Source of the DNA: an uncultured Clostridia bacterium
Lineage (GTDB): Bacteria > Bacillota > Clostridia > TANB77 > CAG-508
DNA: 28,155 bases
Assembly (NCBI GenBank): GCA_934155165.1
Contig: CAKPGS010000017.1
Location: 1 to 28,155 of the forward strand
Reading direction: 5' to 3'
Shown here in pieces: positions 16,272-22,861 of the stretch. The first letter of the stretch is position 1; each line of letters starts with the position of its first letter. Below the pieces are notes generated by a model. That model did no database searches, was not told the origin of the DNA, and saw only the letters and a program-made list of their open reading frames with translations. Position numbers and translations under genes: made by a program.

Positions 16272-16982
16272 CTACCAATTAACTTCGTCTATTTCTTTAG
16301 GATTTTCGTTTGATACTACACTTTCAATTTTTCCGTTTTTTACTCTTATTACTGTATCTGCAATTTCTGCAAATAAACTATTATGTGTAACTACTATTAC
16401 TGTATTATTTCCATTGTTTGCATCGCATTGTTTTTTTAATAGTTTTAATACTTCTACACCTGTTTTTGAGTCTAATGCTCCTGTTGGTTCATCACACAAT
16501 AATAATTTAGGGTTTTTAGCTATTGCTCTGGCAATAGAAACTCTTTGTTGCTCTCCACCTGATAATTGGTTTGGAAATTTATTTATATGTTCTATTAACC
16601 CCACCGCTTCTAATGCACTTTTGCTATCTCCTGCATTTTTTACAATGTCTTTTACAATTTCAACATTTTCTAACACTGTAAGTGTTGGTAAAATGTTATA
16701 AAATTGAAAAATAAATCCTATATTTTCTGCTCTATATTCACTTAGTTTTTCTTCATTATAGTTTGAAATATTTTCATCATCTATAATTATTTGACCGCTT
16801 GTTGGTGTATCCATACCTCCTATTAAATTAAGTAATGTAGATTTACCTGCACCTGAAGGTCCTAATACTACAACAAATTCTCCTTCGTTTATATTAAGGT
16901 CAATATTGTCTAGTGCTTTAAACTCTTTTTCTCCTGTTTTATAAACCTTACTAACATTTTTTAATTCTACTATTTTTTTCAT
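16272..16982 (-). CDS. ABC transporter ATPase (MacB/LolD type)
   Basis: Energises the FtsX-type permease encoded downstream. Walker A GPSGAGKST, Q-loop FIFQFYN, signature LSGGEQQRVSIARAI, Walker B LLLCDEPTGALD and switch His in VVTHN are all present, in the order and spacing of the MacB/LolD/FtsE clade. The start at 16982 (236 residues) has AAGGAGG 5 bases upstream; an ATG ten codons earlier has no comparable site. The leader is about 36 bases and contains one of two TGAAA-N4-TTTCA palindromes. The first gene of a two-gene operon with a consensus promoter. Confidence 0.95.
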   Translation of the reverse strand: MKKIVELKNVSKVYKTGEKEFKALDNIDLNINEGEFVVVLGPSGAGKSTLLNLIGGMDTPTSGQIIIDDENISNYNEEKLSEYRAENIGFIFQFYNILPTLTVLENVEIVKDIVKNAGDSKSALEAVGLIEHINKFPNQLSGGEQQRVSIARAIAKNPKLLLCDEPTGALDSKTGVEVLKLLKKQCDANNGNNTVIVVTHNSLFAEIADTVIRVKNGKIESVVSNENPKEIDEVNW

Positions 16983-16997
16983 TCTTTCCTCCTTATA

Positions 16998-17011
16998 TGA
17001 AATTTTTTTCA
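16998..17011. promoter_or_regulatory. Operator-like palindrome 1
   Basis: TGAAATTTTTTTCA, two inverted TGAAA half-sites separated by 4 bases, just downstream of the predicted transcription start of the ABC operon. It shares flanking bases (YATTTT on the right) with palindrome 2, which lies 63 bases away. A plausible site for the adjacent TetR regulator. Confidence 0.55.
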
Positions 17012-17024
17012 CATTTTCTTGTAT

Positions 17025-17053
17025 ATTATATTTTTTTATAGTATAATTGTCAA
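17025..17053 (-). promoter_or_regulatory. Consensus sigma-A promoter of the ABC exporter operon
   Basis: Minus strand TTGACA (17053-17048), exactly 17 bases, TATAAT (17030-17025): a perfect consensus. Operator-like palindromes lie just upstream of the -35 and just after the start point, so tight repression would be expected. Confidence 0.85.
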
Positions 17054-17060
17054 TAGAATT

Positions 17061-17074
17061 TGAAATTTATTTCA
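17061..17074. promoter_or_regulatory. Operator-like palindrome 2
   Basis: TGAAATTTATTTCA, a perfect inverted repeat immediately upstream of the ABC operon -35 box. It matches palindrome 1 at 13 of 14 positions. Confidence 0.55.
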
Positions 17075-17104
17075 TATTTTAAATTTATAACTTCTTTAAA
17101 GTCC

Positions 17105-17178
17105 GCTCCATCTTGCATGGTGAAGGATATTTTCTTTCTCCACGTTTTCGAAAGAAAAATGCTTCACCATCGTGGAGC
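17105..17178. repeat. Long imperfect inverted repeat between divergent promoters
   Basis: GCTCCA...ATGGTGAAG...ATTTTCTTTC on the left (17105-17138) is the imperfect complement of the right arm (17150-17178), with an 11-base loop. A second, exclusive pairing exists: CTCCACG (17138-17144) with CGTGGAG (17171-17177). It lies upstream of both divergent promoters and so is not in either predicted mRNA. It could be a mobile hairpin repeat, a small RNA or a protein-binding region. Confidence 0.65.
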
Positions 17179-17228
17179 TATATACAACAATCGTAACAAT
17201 AAATAATATTAAAAAATATTGTAATAAT

Positions 17229-17257
17229 TTGACATAATCTTGTTTTCATTTTATAAT
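17229..17257 (+). promoter_or_regulatory. Consensus sigma-A promoter of the TetR gene
   Basis: TTGACA (17229-17234), 17-base spacer, TATAAT (17252-17257), a perfect consensus. The leader is about 17 bases with GGAGG at 17270-17274. No TGAAA palindrome overlaps it, so autoregulation through that site is not evident. Confidence 0.85.
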
Positions 17258-17280
17258 TTAGTCTATGATGGAGGTTTGTA

Positions 17281-17886
17281 ATGAAAGAAAGTTCTATTAG
17301 GGAACCTGTTCAAAAGCGTTCTATTGAGAAAAAGGAAAAAATAATTAAATGTGGTTTTGAGTTAATTTGTAAGAAAGGTTATTATAATACTAATACTGCT
17401 GAAATTGCTAAAGCTGCAGGTGTTTCTACCGGTATTGTTTATAATTATTTTAAAGATAAACATGATATTTTAATTGAGGGTATTAAAATTTATGCAGATG
17501 ATATTTTTTATCCTATGTTAAATATTGCTGAAACTGAAATTAATAAAAATAACATTGAAAATGTTTTACGAGAAATGATTAATAAATTTATAGAAAATCA
17601 TAAACTTTCTCAACAAGCACACGAAGAAATAACAGCTATGACACATTCTGATAAAGAAATTGCTGAATTTTTTCATAAACATGAAATAAAAATGACAGAA
17701 AATATAACAAACTTATTAATTCAAAATGGATTTAATTCTGAAAATTTGTCTGAAAAAGTTCATATAATAATAGGTTTAATAGATAACCTATGTCATGAAA
17801 TTGTTTATCATAAACATTCAAATATGAATTACGATATAATGACAAATTTAGTTTTGCAAACTATTGTGAAATTAATAAATGAATAA
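17281..17886 (+). CDS. TetR/AcrR-family transcriptional regulator
   Basis: A ligand-responsive DNA-binding repressor, 201 residues. The N-terminal helix-turn-helix (about residues 18-62) reads IIKCGFELICKKGYYNTNTAEIAKAAGVSTGIVYNYFKDKHDIL, the family signature. The all-helical C-terminal part, with IIGLIDNLCHEIVYHKH late in the chain, would hold the effector pocket and dimer interface. The ATG is 6 bases after GGAGG. It is transcribed divergently from the ABC exporter operon, the standard arrangement for local control. Paired palindromes flank the exporter promoter (16998-17011 and 17061-17074). Target and ligand are inferred only from position. Confidence 0.94.
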   Translation: MKESSIREPVQKRSIEKKEKIIKCGFELICKKGYYNTNTAEIAKAAGVSTGIVYNYFKDKHDILIEGIKIYADDIFYPMLNIAETEINKNNIENVLREMINKFIENHKLSQQAHEEITAMTHSDKEIAEFFHKHEIKMTENITNLLIQNGFNSENLSEKVHIIIGLIDNLCHEIVYHKHSNMNYDIMTNLVLQTIVKLINE

Positions 17887-17890
17887 ATTT

Positions 17891-17957
17891 GGTGAAATTA
17901 GGGACGGGGTCAAAAATCACTATGAAAGATGATTTTTGACCCCGTCCTCAATTTACC
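17891..17957. repeat. Interspersed hairpin repeat, copy D, 3' of the TetR gene
   Basis: GGACGGGGTCAAAAATCA (17902-17919) and its exact complement (17930-17947) form an 18-bp stem with a 10-base loop; weaker pairing extends to 17891 and 17957. It is more GC-rich than its surroundings. It lies 5 bases after the TetR stop codon and lacks a T run, so it is a weak candidate for classical termination. Its sequence differs from the GGGACAGACCC repeats but the placement is the same. Confidence 0.8.
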
Positions 17958-18014
17958 CGATTTAATCTAAATTTCAACAAAATCACATTTTTGCAAGTAT
18001 TTCAAATGTTTTTA

Positions 18015-18314
18015 TCACACTTTTGCATTTTTTTCTGTACTATCTATTATTTTGCCATCTTCTATCATATATGAATATGTATTACTTAAGTCTATCGAAA
18101 AGTTTTGATTATTGAATTCTTTATTTATTTCTTCTCTTTCATTTGGTCTATTTTCTCCTTTTTGAAAGTCTCCAAATCTATCTAACATAGAAGTTGCAGC
18201 TGTTATTGTATTGTTGTAATTTAAGTATGCAAAAATTAGTATAGTCCCAATTAAAATTATAAATATTGAAAACATTATTATAAAAAAAACTTTATTCTTT
18301 AGTTTTTTAATCAT
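18015..18314 (-). pseudogene. Truncated histidine kinase (sensor stub)
   Basis: The 99-residue protein has a membrane helix at about 9-32 (VFFIIMFSIFIILIGTILIFAYL) and the start of an extracytoplasmic region, then stops. No second helix, HAMP, His-box or ATPase motif follows in any frame up to the TetR repeat at 17957. It starts with a good GGAGGAG site and overlaps the response regulator stop by 8 bases, the standard translational coupling of a regulator-kinase pair. Hence it is the remnant of the cognate kinase. A 13-base near-direct repeat (17982-17994 and 18014-18026) spans the broken end and may mark the deletion. Confidence 0.8.
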
Positions 18315-18987
18315 TTTTCTCCTCCAATTTATAGCCTATTCCTCTTACTGCTTTTATAATAACCTTAGATTTTAGTAATTTCAATTTTTTCCTAATAAAT
18401 GAAATATACACTTCCACATTGTTGTATTCTGCATCACTTTCATATCCCCAAATTTTATTTGCTAACATTTCTCTACTTACAACAATGTTTTTATTAATTA
18501 TTAATAATTGAAGTAGCTCTAGCTCTTTTCCATTTATAACTATAGAATTTTCTCCACAAGTAAGTTTGCAAGTATCTAAATTTAGTTTTAAATCTCCATA
18601 ACCTAAAATATTAATATCTTCTAAATTGTTATTTCTTTTTAATATTACTTTAACTCTTGCAAGTAACTCTCTTGTGTGGAATGGCTTTGTTACATAGTCA
18701 TCTGCTCCATTTTCCAAACCTTGCAATTTGTCCTCTATCTGGCTTTTAGCTGTTAGCATTATAACTGGTGTAGTTACTTTTTCTCTTCTTATAGAATTTA
18801 GAATCTCAAAACCATCTTTTCCTGGAAGCATTACATCTAAAATTATAAGGTCATAAATTCCTGTCAAAGCTTCATATTCTCCTGCTTGTCCATTTGTAAT
18901 AATATTAACATCAAATTTCTCATTTTTTAAAATTTCTGCAACAGCATCCGCTAATGCATATTCATCTTCAATTATAAGTATTTTCAT
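18307..18987 (-). CDS. OmpR-family response regulator
   Basis: A two-component DNA-binding regulator of 226 residues. The receiver domain (1-120) has the acidic pocket E7-D8, phospho-acceptor D51 (LIILDVMLPG), the MLTAK segment and KPF near 104. The winged-helix output domain (about 130-224) ends NNVEVYISFIRKKL and VRGIGYKL, as in OmpR/PhoB proteins. The start has GGAGGAG 7 bases upstream. All key residues look intact, but the kinase encoded directly downstream is a 99-residue stub, so phosphorylation would need another kinase or a small phosphodonor. Target genes are unknown. Confidence 0.94.
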   Translation of the reverse strand: MKILIIEDEYALADAVAEILKNEKFDVNIITNGQAGEYEALTGIYDLIILDVMLPGKDGFEILNSIRREKVTTPVIMLTAKSQIEDKLQGLENGADDYVTKPFHTRELLARVKVILKRNNNLEDINILGYGDLKLNLDTCKLTCGENSIVINGKELELLQLLIINKNIVVSREMLANKIWGYESDAEYNNVEVYISFIRKKLKLLKSKVIIKAVRGIGYKLEEKND

Positions 18988-19054
18988 AAACTCTCCTCCA
19001 ATTTATTATATATTAATATATTTTTATTGAAGTTTTATTGAAATTCAGAAAGTT

Positions 19055-19660
19055 TTATTTCATTTCACTTGCTATAAATTCTACGACATCATCTTCGTTT
19101 ACATTAATTAGTTTCTTATCTTCTTCTGTTATATCCGTAAAATATTTATTATTTGCTTTATATTTTGAAATTGAGTTTAAAGGATACCCAGGGTTAATCT
19201 TATCTGATATTTTATCTACCATATAAAAATTATCTTTACACCATGTATATGTTTTTTCTTCTCCTTTTTCATTTATTACAGCTAAACCGTAAATCCATTT
19301 ACAATCTACTCTTCCATTTTTTCCGTATTTCTTTACTAATTTTGTATAATGTTCTAACATTTCTTCATCATTTAATGTTTTTCCATTTACTCTTCTTACA
19401 AATAAACCTGGTTGTGCTTCTTCTGGTACATTTTCTAAATACAAAGTATCATCCATTCCCATTGATGGCATTTTAGTTTTTTTATAACATTCTCTTGCTT
19501 TTATTAATGCATTTTCAATCGCATTTTTTCCATTTTCTTCAACATTTAAAGTTAAATCCAAGTCTTTTAAAGATATTACTTCTATATTTTGTTTTAATAA
19601 CCCCTTTGAAAAGCGTTTTGCTTTTGAAGGATTTCCTGTGGCAAATACTATTTTTTTCAT
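19055..19660 (-). CDS. Ham1/RdgB-type non-canonical purine NTP pyrophosphatase
   Basis: Predicted to hydrolyse ITP, dITP and XTP to monophosphates, keeping deaminated purines out of nucleic acids. FATGNPSKAKRF at residues 6-17 is the family's N-terminal nucleotide-binding signature; MGMDDTLYLENVPEEAQPGLFVRRVNG covers the metal-binding Asp and the substrate loop. It is 201 residues long, a normal size. The middle is more divergent than in E. coli RdgB (no GRR motif could be placed with certainty at the C-terminus), so the exact nucleotide preference is less sure. GGAGG lies about 12 bases before the ATG. It follows metK by 34 bases and is probably co-transcribed with it. Confidence 0.85.
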   Translation of the reverse strand: MKKIVFATGNPSKAKRFSKGLLKQNIEVISLKDLDLTLNVEENGKNAIENALIKARECYKKTKMPSMGMDDTLYLENVPEEAQPGLFVRRVNGKTLNDEEMLEHYTKLVKKYGKNGRVDCKWIYGLAVINEKGEEKTYTWCKDNFYMVDKISDKINPGYPLNSISKYKANNKYFTDITEEDKKLINVNEDDVVEFIASEMK

Positions 19661-19694
19661 CTTATTTTATTACCTCCATTTGTCCTACTTTTTT

Positions 19695-20837
19695 CTACAT
19701 TTCTATTATTTTTTCCCATTCTAGTTCTTGTTTTCCAAAGTGTCCATAATTTGTTGTTTTCTTATATATTGGTTTATTTAATTTTAAATAATTTATTATT
19801 CCTCTTGGTGTTAGGTCAAATTTGCTTTCTATTTTTTTAACTATTTCATTTTCTGGTATTGTATTTGTTCCAAAGGTTTCTACAAATATCGAAATTGGTT
19901 TTGCAACTCCTATTGCATAAGATAGCTCTATTTCACATTTTCTAGCATAACCATTTGCAACAATATTTTTTGCAATATGTCTTGCCATATATGATGCTGA
20001 TCTATCAACTTTTGTTGCATCTTTTCCTGAAAAAGCTCCTCCTCCGTGTCTTGAATAGCCACCATATGTGTCTACTATTATTTTTCGTCCTGTTAGCCCA
20101 CTATCTCCTAAAGGTCCACCAATTACAAATCTTCCTGTTGGATTAATATAGTATTTTGTATTTTCATCTAACAAATTTTTAGGAACTATTTCATTTATAA
20201 CTTTCTCTTTTATATCTTGTTTTAAAGTCTCTTGCTCAACATTTTCATTATGTTGTGTTGAAACAACTATTGTATCTATTCTAATAGGTTCATTATTTTC
20301 ATATTCAACTGTTACTTGTACTTTTCCATCTGGTCTTAAATAATTTATAATATTATTTTTTCTTACATATGCAAGTCTTTCGGCTAATTTATGAGCTAAA
20401 TAAATAGGCATTGGCATATAATTTTCTGTTTCATCACAAGCAAAGCCGAACATTATACCTTGGTCTCCTGCTCCTTCAGATATTATAGCTTGTCCCGATT
20501 TTTCCTCTAAGGATTCATCTACTCCAAGGGCTATATTTGCAGATTGCTTAGAAATATTTATTTCTATTTTACAAGTTTTATAGTCCATATCTGTATTTGC
20601 ATTATCATACCCTATTTCTTTAATCACATTTCTCACAATTTTCTCAATATCCACACTTGCTTTAGAAGTTATCTCACCAGTAATAAATACAACTCCTTTA
20701 CTAGCAACTGTTTCACATGCTACTCTTGAATTTTCATCTTTTTCTAAATAAGCATCTAAAATACTATCTGAAATATAATCGCACAATTTGTCCGGATGTC
20801 CCTCTGTAACACTTTCTGATGTAAATAATCTTTTCAT
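19695..20837 (-). CDS. metK: S-adenosylmethionine synthetase
   Basis: Makes S-adenosylmethionine from methionine and ATP, in the cytoplasm. Signature segments are SESVTEGHPDKLCDYISD at the N-terminus, GAGDQGIMFGFA in the middle and GGAFSGKDATKVDRSASY further on, which supply substrate, Mg2+ and K+ contacts. It is 380 residues, normal for the family. Its ATG overlaps the stop of the upstream MATE-like gene by one base (TAATG), and its AGAGGTG ribosome binding site lies inside that gene, indicating translational coupling. No SAM riboswitch can precede it directly. Coupling a core enzyme to a membrane protein of unknown role is unusual. Confidence 0.96.
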   Translation of the reverse strand: MKRLFTSESVTEGHPDKLCDYISDSILDAYLEKDENSRVACETVASKGVVFITGEITSKASVDIEKIVRNVIKEIGYDNANTDMDYKTCKIEINISKQSANIALGVDESLEEKSGQAIISEGAGDQGIMFGFACDETENYMPMPIYLAHKLAERLAYVRKNNIINYLRPDGKVQVTVEYENNEPIRIDTIVVSTQHNENVEQETLKQDIKEKVINEIVPKNLLDENTKYYINPTGRFVIGGPLGDSGLTGRKIIVDTYGGYSRHGGGAFSGKDATKVDRSASYMARHIAKNIVANGYARKCEIELSYAIGVAKPISIFVETFGTNTIPENEIVKKIESKFDLTPRGIINYLKLNKPIYKKTTNYGHFGKQELEWEKIIEM

Positions 20838-22087
20838 TATTTTTCACCTCTACTATAATTTTTTCTAATATATAATCTTAAATATAAAGTTCTAACTGCT
20901 CTATCTATCCCACACGCAAGTGATAAACCATATAATCCTAAATTAAAACATTTTACAAAATATGCATATGGAACTCTTACACATAAACCACCTATAAAAG
21001 CCATCATTCTTATTGCTTTAGTATCTTTATTTGCAGATAAATATGCTCTATAATTACAACTTGCAACAGTCATCACAAATTCTGTTAAATATAACCCTAT
21101 GAAAGGTTTACAAGTTTCCCAACTAATAGCACGTCCCATCATCCACCAAGTTGGATACACTAGTAAAAATGCTAATATTACTGAAAATGCCGTTCCTATA
21201 ACTTCTATTTTGTCTACTTTTTTTATTAAATATTTATTTTCATTTTCTATATCTTTTGAATATGCAATTAATAAACCTGAATAATATCCTTCAATAGACT
21301 CACTCAATAAATCTGAAACTCCAACGCAAACACAATGTATTGCATATGGCTCTGTTCCAAATGAGCTAGCAACATGCATATAAAATAAATTAACTATTCT
21401 TTGTACTATTTTATTAAACACTAAATCTTTTCCATATTTTACTAATTCTTTAATATACTTAATAGAAATTTTTCCTATTTCAAATTTAGATAATATTAGA
21501 AATAAAGCACTACTAACACATGTAGATAAAATTGTTGCTATGTATATTCCTTTTTCATTAAAACCATATTTTACACTTATAAGGTCTCCAACTATGTTCA
21601 CTATAGAAGAAGCAATAACAATTACAAAAATAGTTTTTGTTTTTTCATTTACCTTCAAATTATTTCTAGGAACATAACCTAAAGCAACAAGTGGTAATTG
21701 AATCGCTTTTAATTTTAAAATAACTGTTAATATTTCTCTTGTATCTTGTTCAAGTTCATATATATACGTTATTTTATAAGCAAAGCAATATATTAAAATA
21801 CTTGTAATTATTGCAAAAAACATTATCATTGCCATTGCTGAAGTATTTATATCTTTATAATTCTTTTTATCTCGTACTAATATAATGCTATGTGCTTGAC
21901 TTATACATGTTTGAACAGTATTTATTGCCCAATTTAATGTAACAAATGATGTAAAAACTATTATTGCAGTTTTTCCTATTGAATTACTTATAGATTTATC
22001 TATTGTTACTAAAATTGTATTTGAAAATTCTATAAAAATATATGGTAGTACAAAAATTAGTGTTTGTATTATTTCTTTTCTCTTCAT
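20837..22087 (-). CDS. MATE-like multi-helix membrane protein, 416 aa
   Basis: An integral membrane protein with about twelve predicted helices, in the MATE/MOP superfamily by overall pattern: two halves, an early Pro in helix 1 (LIFVLPYIFIEFSN), a QAHSI turn where the family often has GQ, and a YVPRNNLKVNEKTKT loop resembling the G-x-x-R-x-x-G-D/N segment of MATE proteins. It is shorter and more divergent than classical MATE exporters (about 450 residues), so it may move a different substrate such as a lipid-linked or small organic molecule. AAAGGA precedes the ATG. It is translationally coupled to metK and lies 20 bases after the NlpC/P60-like gene. Confidence 0.8.
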   Translation of the reverse strand: MKRKEIIQTLIFVLPYIFIEFSNTILVTIDKSISNSIGKTAIIVFTSFVTLNWAINTVQTCISQAHSIILVRDKKNYKDINTSAMAMIMFFAIITSILIYCFAYKITYIYELEQDTREILTVILKLKAIQLPLVALGYVPRNNLKVNEKTKTIFVIVIASSIVNIVGDLISVKYGFNEKGIYIATILSTCVSSALFLILSKFEIGKISIKYIKELVKYGKDLVFNKIVQRIVNLFYMHVASSFGTEPYAIHCVCVGVSDLLSESIEGYYSGLLIAYSKDIENENKYLIKKVDKIEVIGTAFSVILAFLLVYPTWWMMGRAISWETCKPFIGLYLTEFVMTVASCNYRAYLSANKDTKAIRMMAFIGGLCVRVPYAYFVKCFNLGLYGLSLACGIDRAVRTLYLRLYIRKNYSRGEK

Positions 22088-22107
22088 TTTTTTCCTTTTC
22101 CTAATAT

Positions 22108-22659
22108 TTAATAAGCTACTTCATATTTTGCAACCTTATTTTTATTATAATCTTTTAATTTTCCTTTATAAACTAAATTTATATTTTTTAAATTTTTAAA
22201 ATCTTGCGGTTTAATTATATCTGGTAACTTATTCTCTATTTTTGCTTTTTCAAATAAATACTTAACAAACTCTGCACAATAAAAAGTATCTTTATAATGA
22301 ATTTTTTTATTAATGCTAACCGCAAACAATCCAATAATATTAAACTTATATTTTTCTTTATTATTTTTAAAAGCATTTATTTCATTACTTATATCTTCAT
22401 ATTTAGTATTATCAATTTTCAAAGAATATATTTCTGTTTGAGTATTCTTAAACCTCTTAAAAGTTCCAAAATCAATACCCTCGTGAACAAAGCCACCAAT
22501 AAATGGATTGTTTGCATGTAATCTACCAAAACTATACAATTCATTTAGTTCCTCATCTAAAGCAATAGAAATATGAGAAAATTCATCTTTAGTATAACAC
22601 TTAATAATAGTAGATAATGTAGTTCCAGTATGAGTAAGAACTAAATAAATCTTTTTCAC
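22108..22659 (-). CDS. Permuted NlpC/P60-like (YiiX/YebB-type) cysteine hydrolase
   Basis: The 183-residue protein resembles permuted papain-like hydrolases, in which the catalytic His precedes the Cys. H29 lies in EFSHISIAL and C128 in FYCAEFVKYLF, with YSFGRL between them. Such proteins are thought to cleave amide or ester bonds in peptides or lipids; the actual substrate is unknown. No signal peptide is visible, so it is probably cytoplasmic or membrane-associated. The start is a GTG at 22659, supported by a GGTGA site 6 bases upstream; there is no ATG in frame nearby. It is the first gene of the run leading to the MATE-like protein and metK. Confidence 0.75.
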   Translation of the reverse strand: MKKIYLVLTHTGTTLSTIIKCYTKDEFSHISIALDEELNELYSFGRLHANNPFIGGFVHEGIDFGTFKRFKNTQTEIYSLKIDNTKYEDISNEINAFKNNKEKYKFNIIGLFAVSINKKIHYKDTFYCAEFVKYLFEKAKIENKLPDIIKPQDFKNLKNINLVYKGKLKDYNKNKVAKYEVAY

Positions 22660-22773
22660 AAAATCACCAAACTTTTTTTATTACATTTATATATTATATT
22701 TTTTATAAAATTTAATATTACAAAACATCAACAACAGTTTACATTAATACCTTATAAAAATCAAGCCAAAGTA

Positions 22774-22858
22774 AAACCTGTCCCAAAAAGAGCAAAAAAT
22801 GTAACTTTGGGACAGACCCAAAGTTACATTTTTTGTAAATCTGGGTCTGTCCCTTATT
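22774..22858. repeat. Interspersed hairpin repeat, copy B (85 bp)
   Basis: It is 85 bp and differs from copy C (25243-25327) at two positions. Pairing 1: AAAAAATGTAACTTTGGG (22794-22811) with its perfect complement at 22817-22834, an 18-bp stem with loop ACAGA, ending in six T on either strand. Pairing 2: GGGACAGACCCA (22809-22820) with TGGGTCTGTCCC (22842-22853). The two share bases, so only one can form. It ends 3 bases before the MacB-like stop codon and can act as its terminator. Confidence 0.92.
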
Positions 22859-22861
22859 TTT

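Noticed and set aside
17957..18015. Search for the missing kinase C-terminus in another frame next to the stub
   Set aside because: All three minus-strand frames stop within a few codons and none shows H-box or ATPase motifs; the domain is gone, not frameshifted.
22660..22773. Promoter for the NlpC/P60-like gene
   Set aside because: Several TATAAT-like boxes exist in the AT-rich gap but none has a credible -35 at 16-18 bases, so no single site could be supported.
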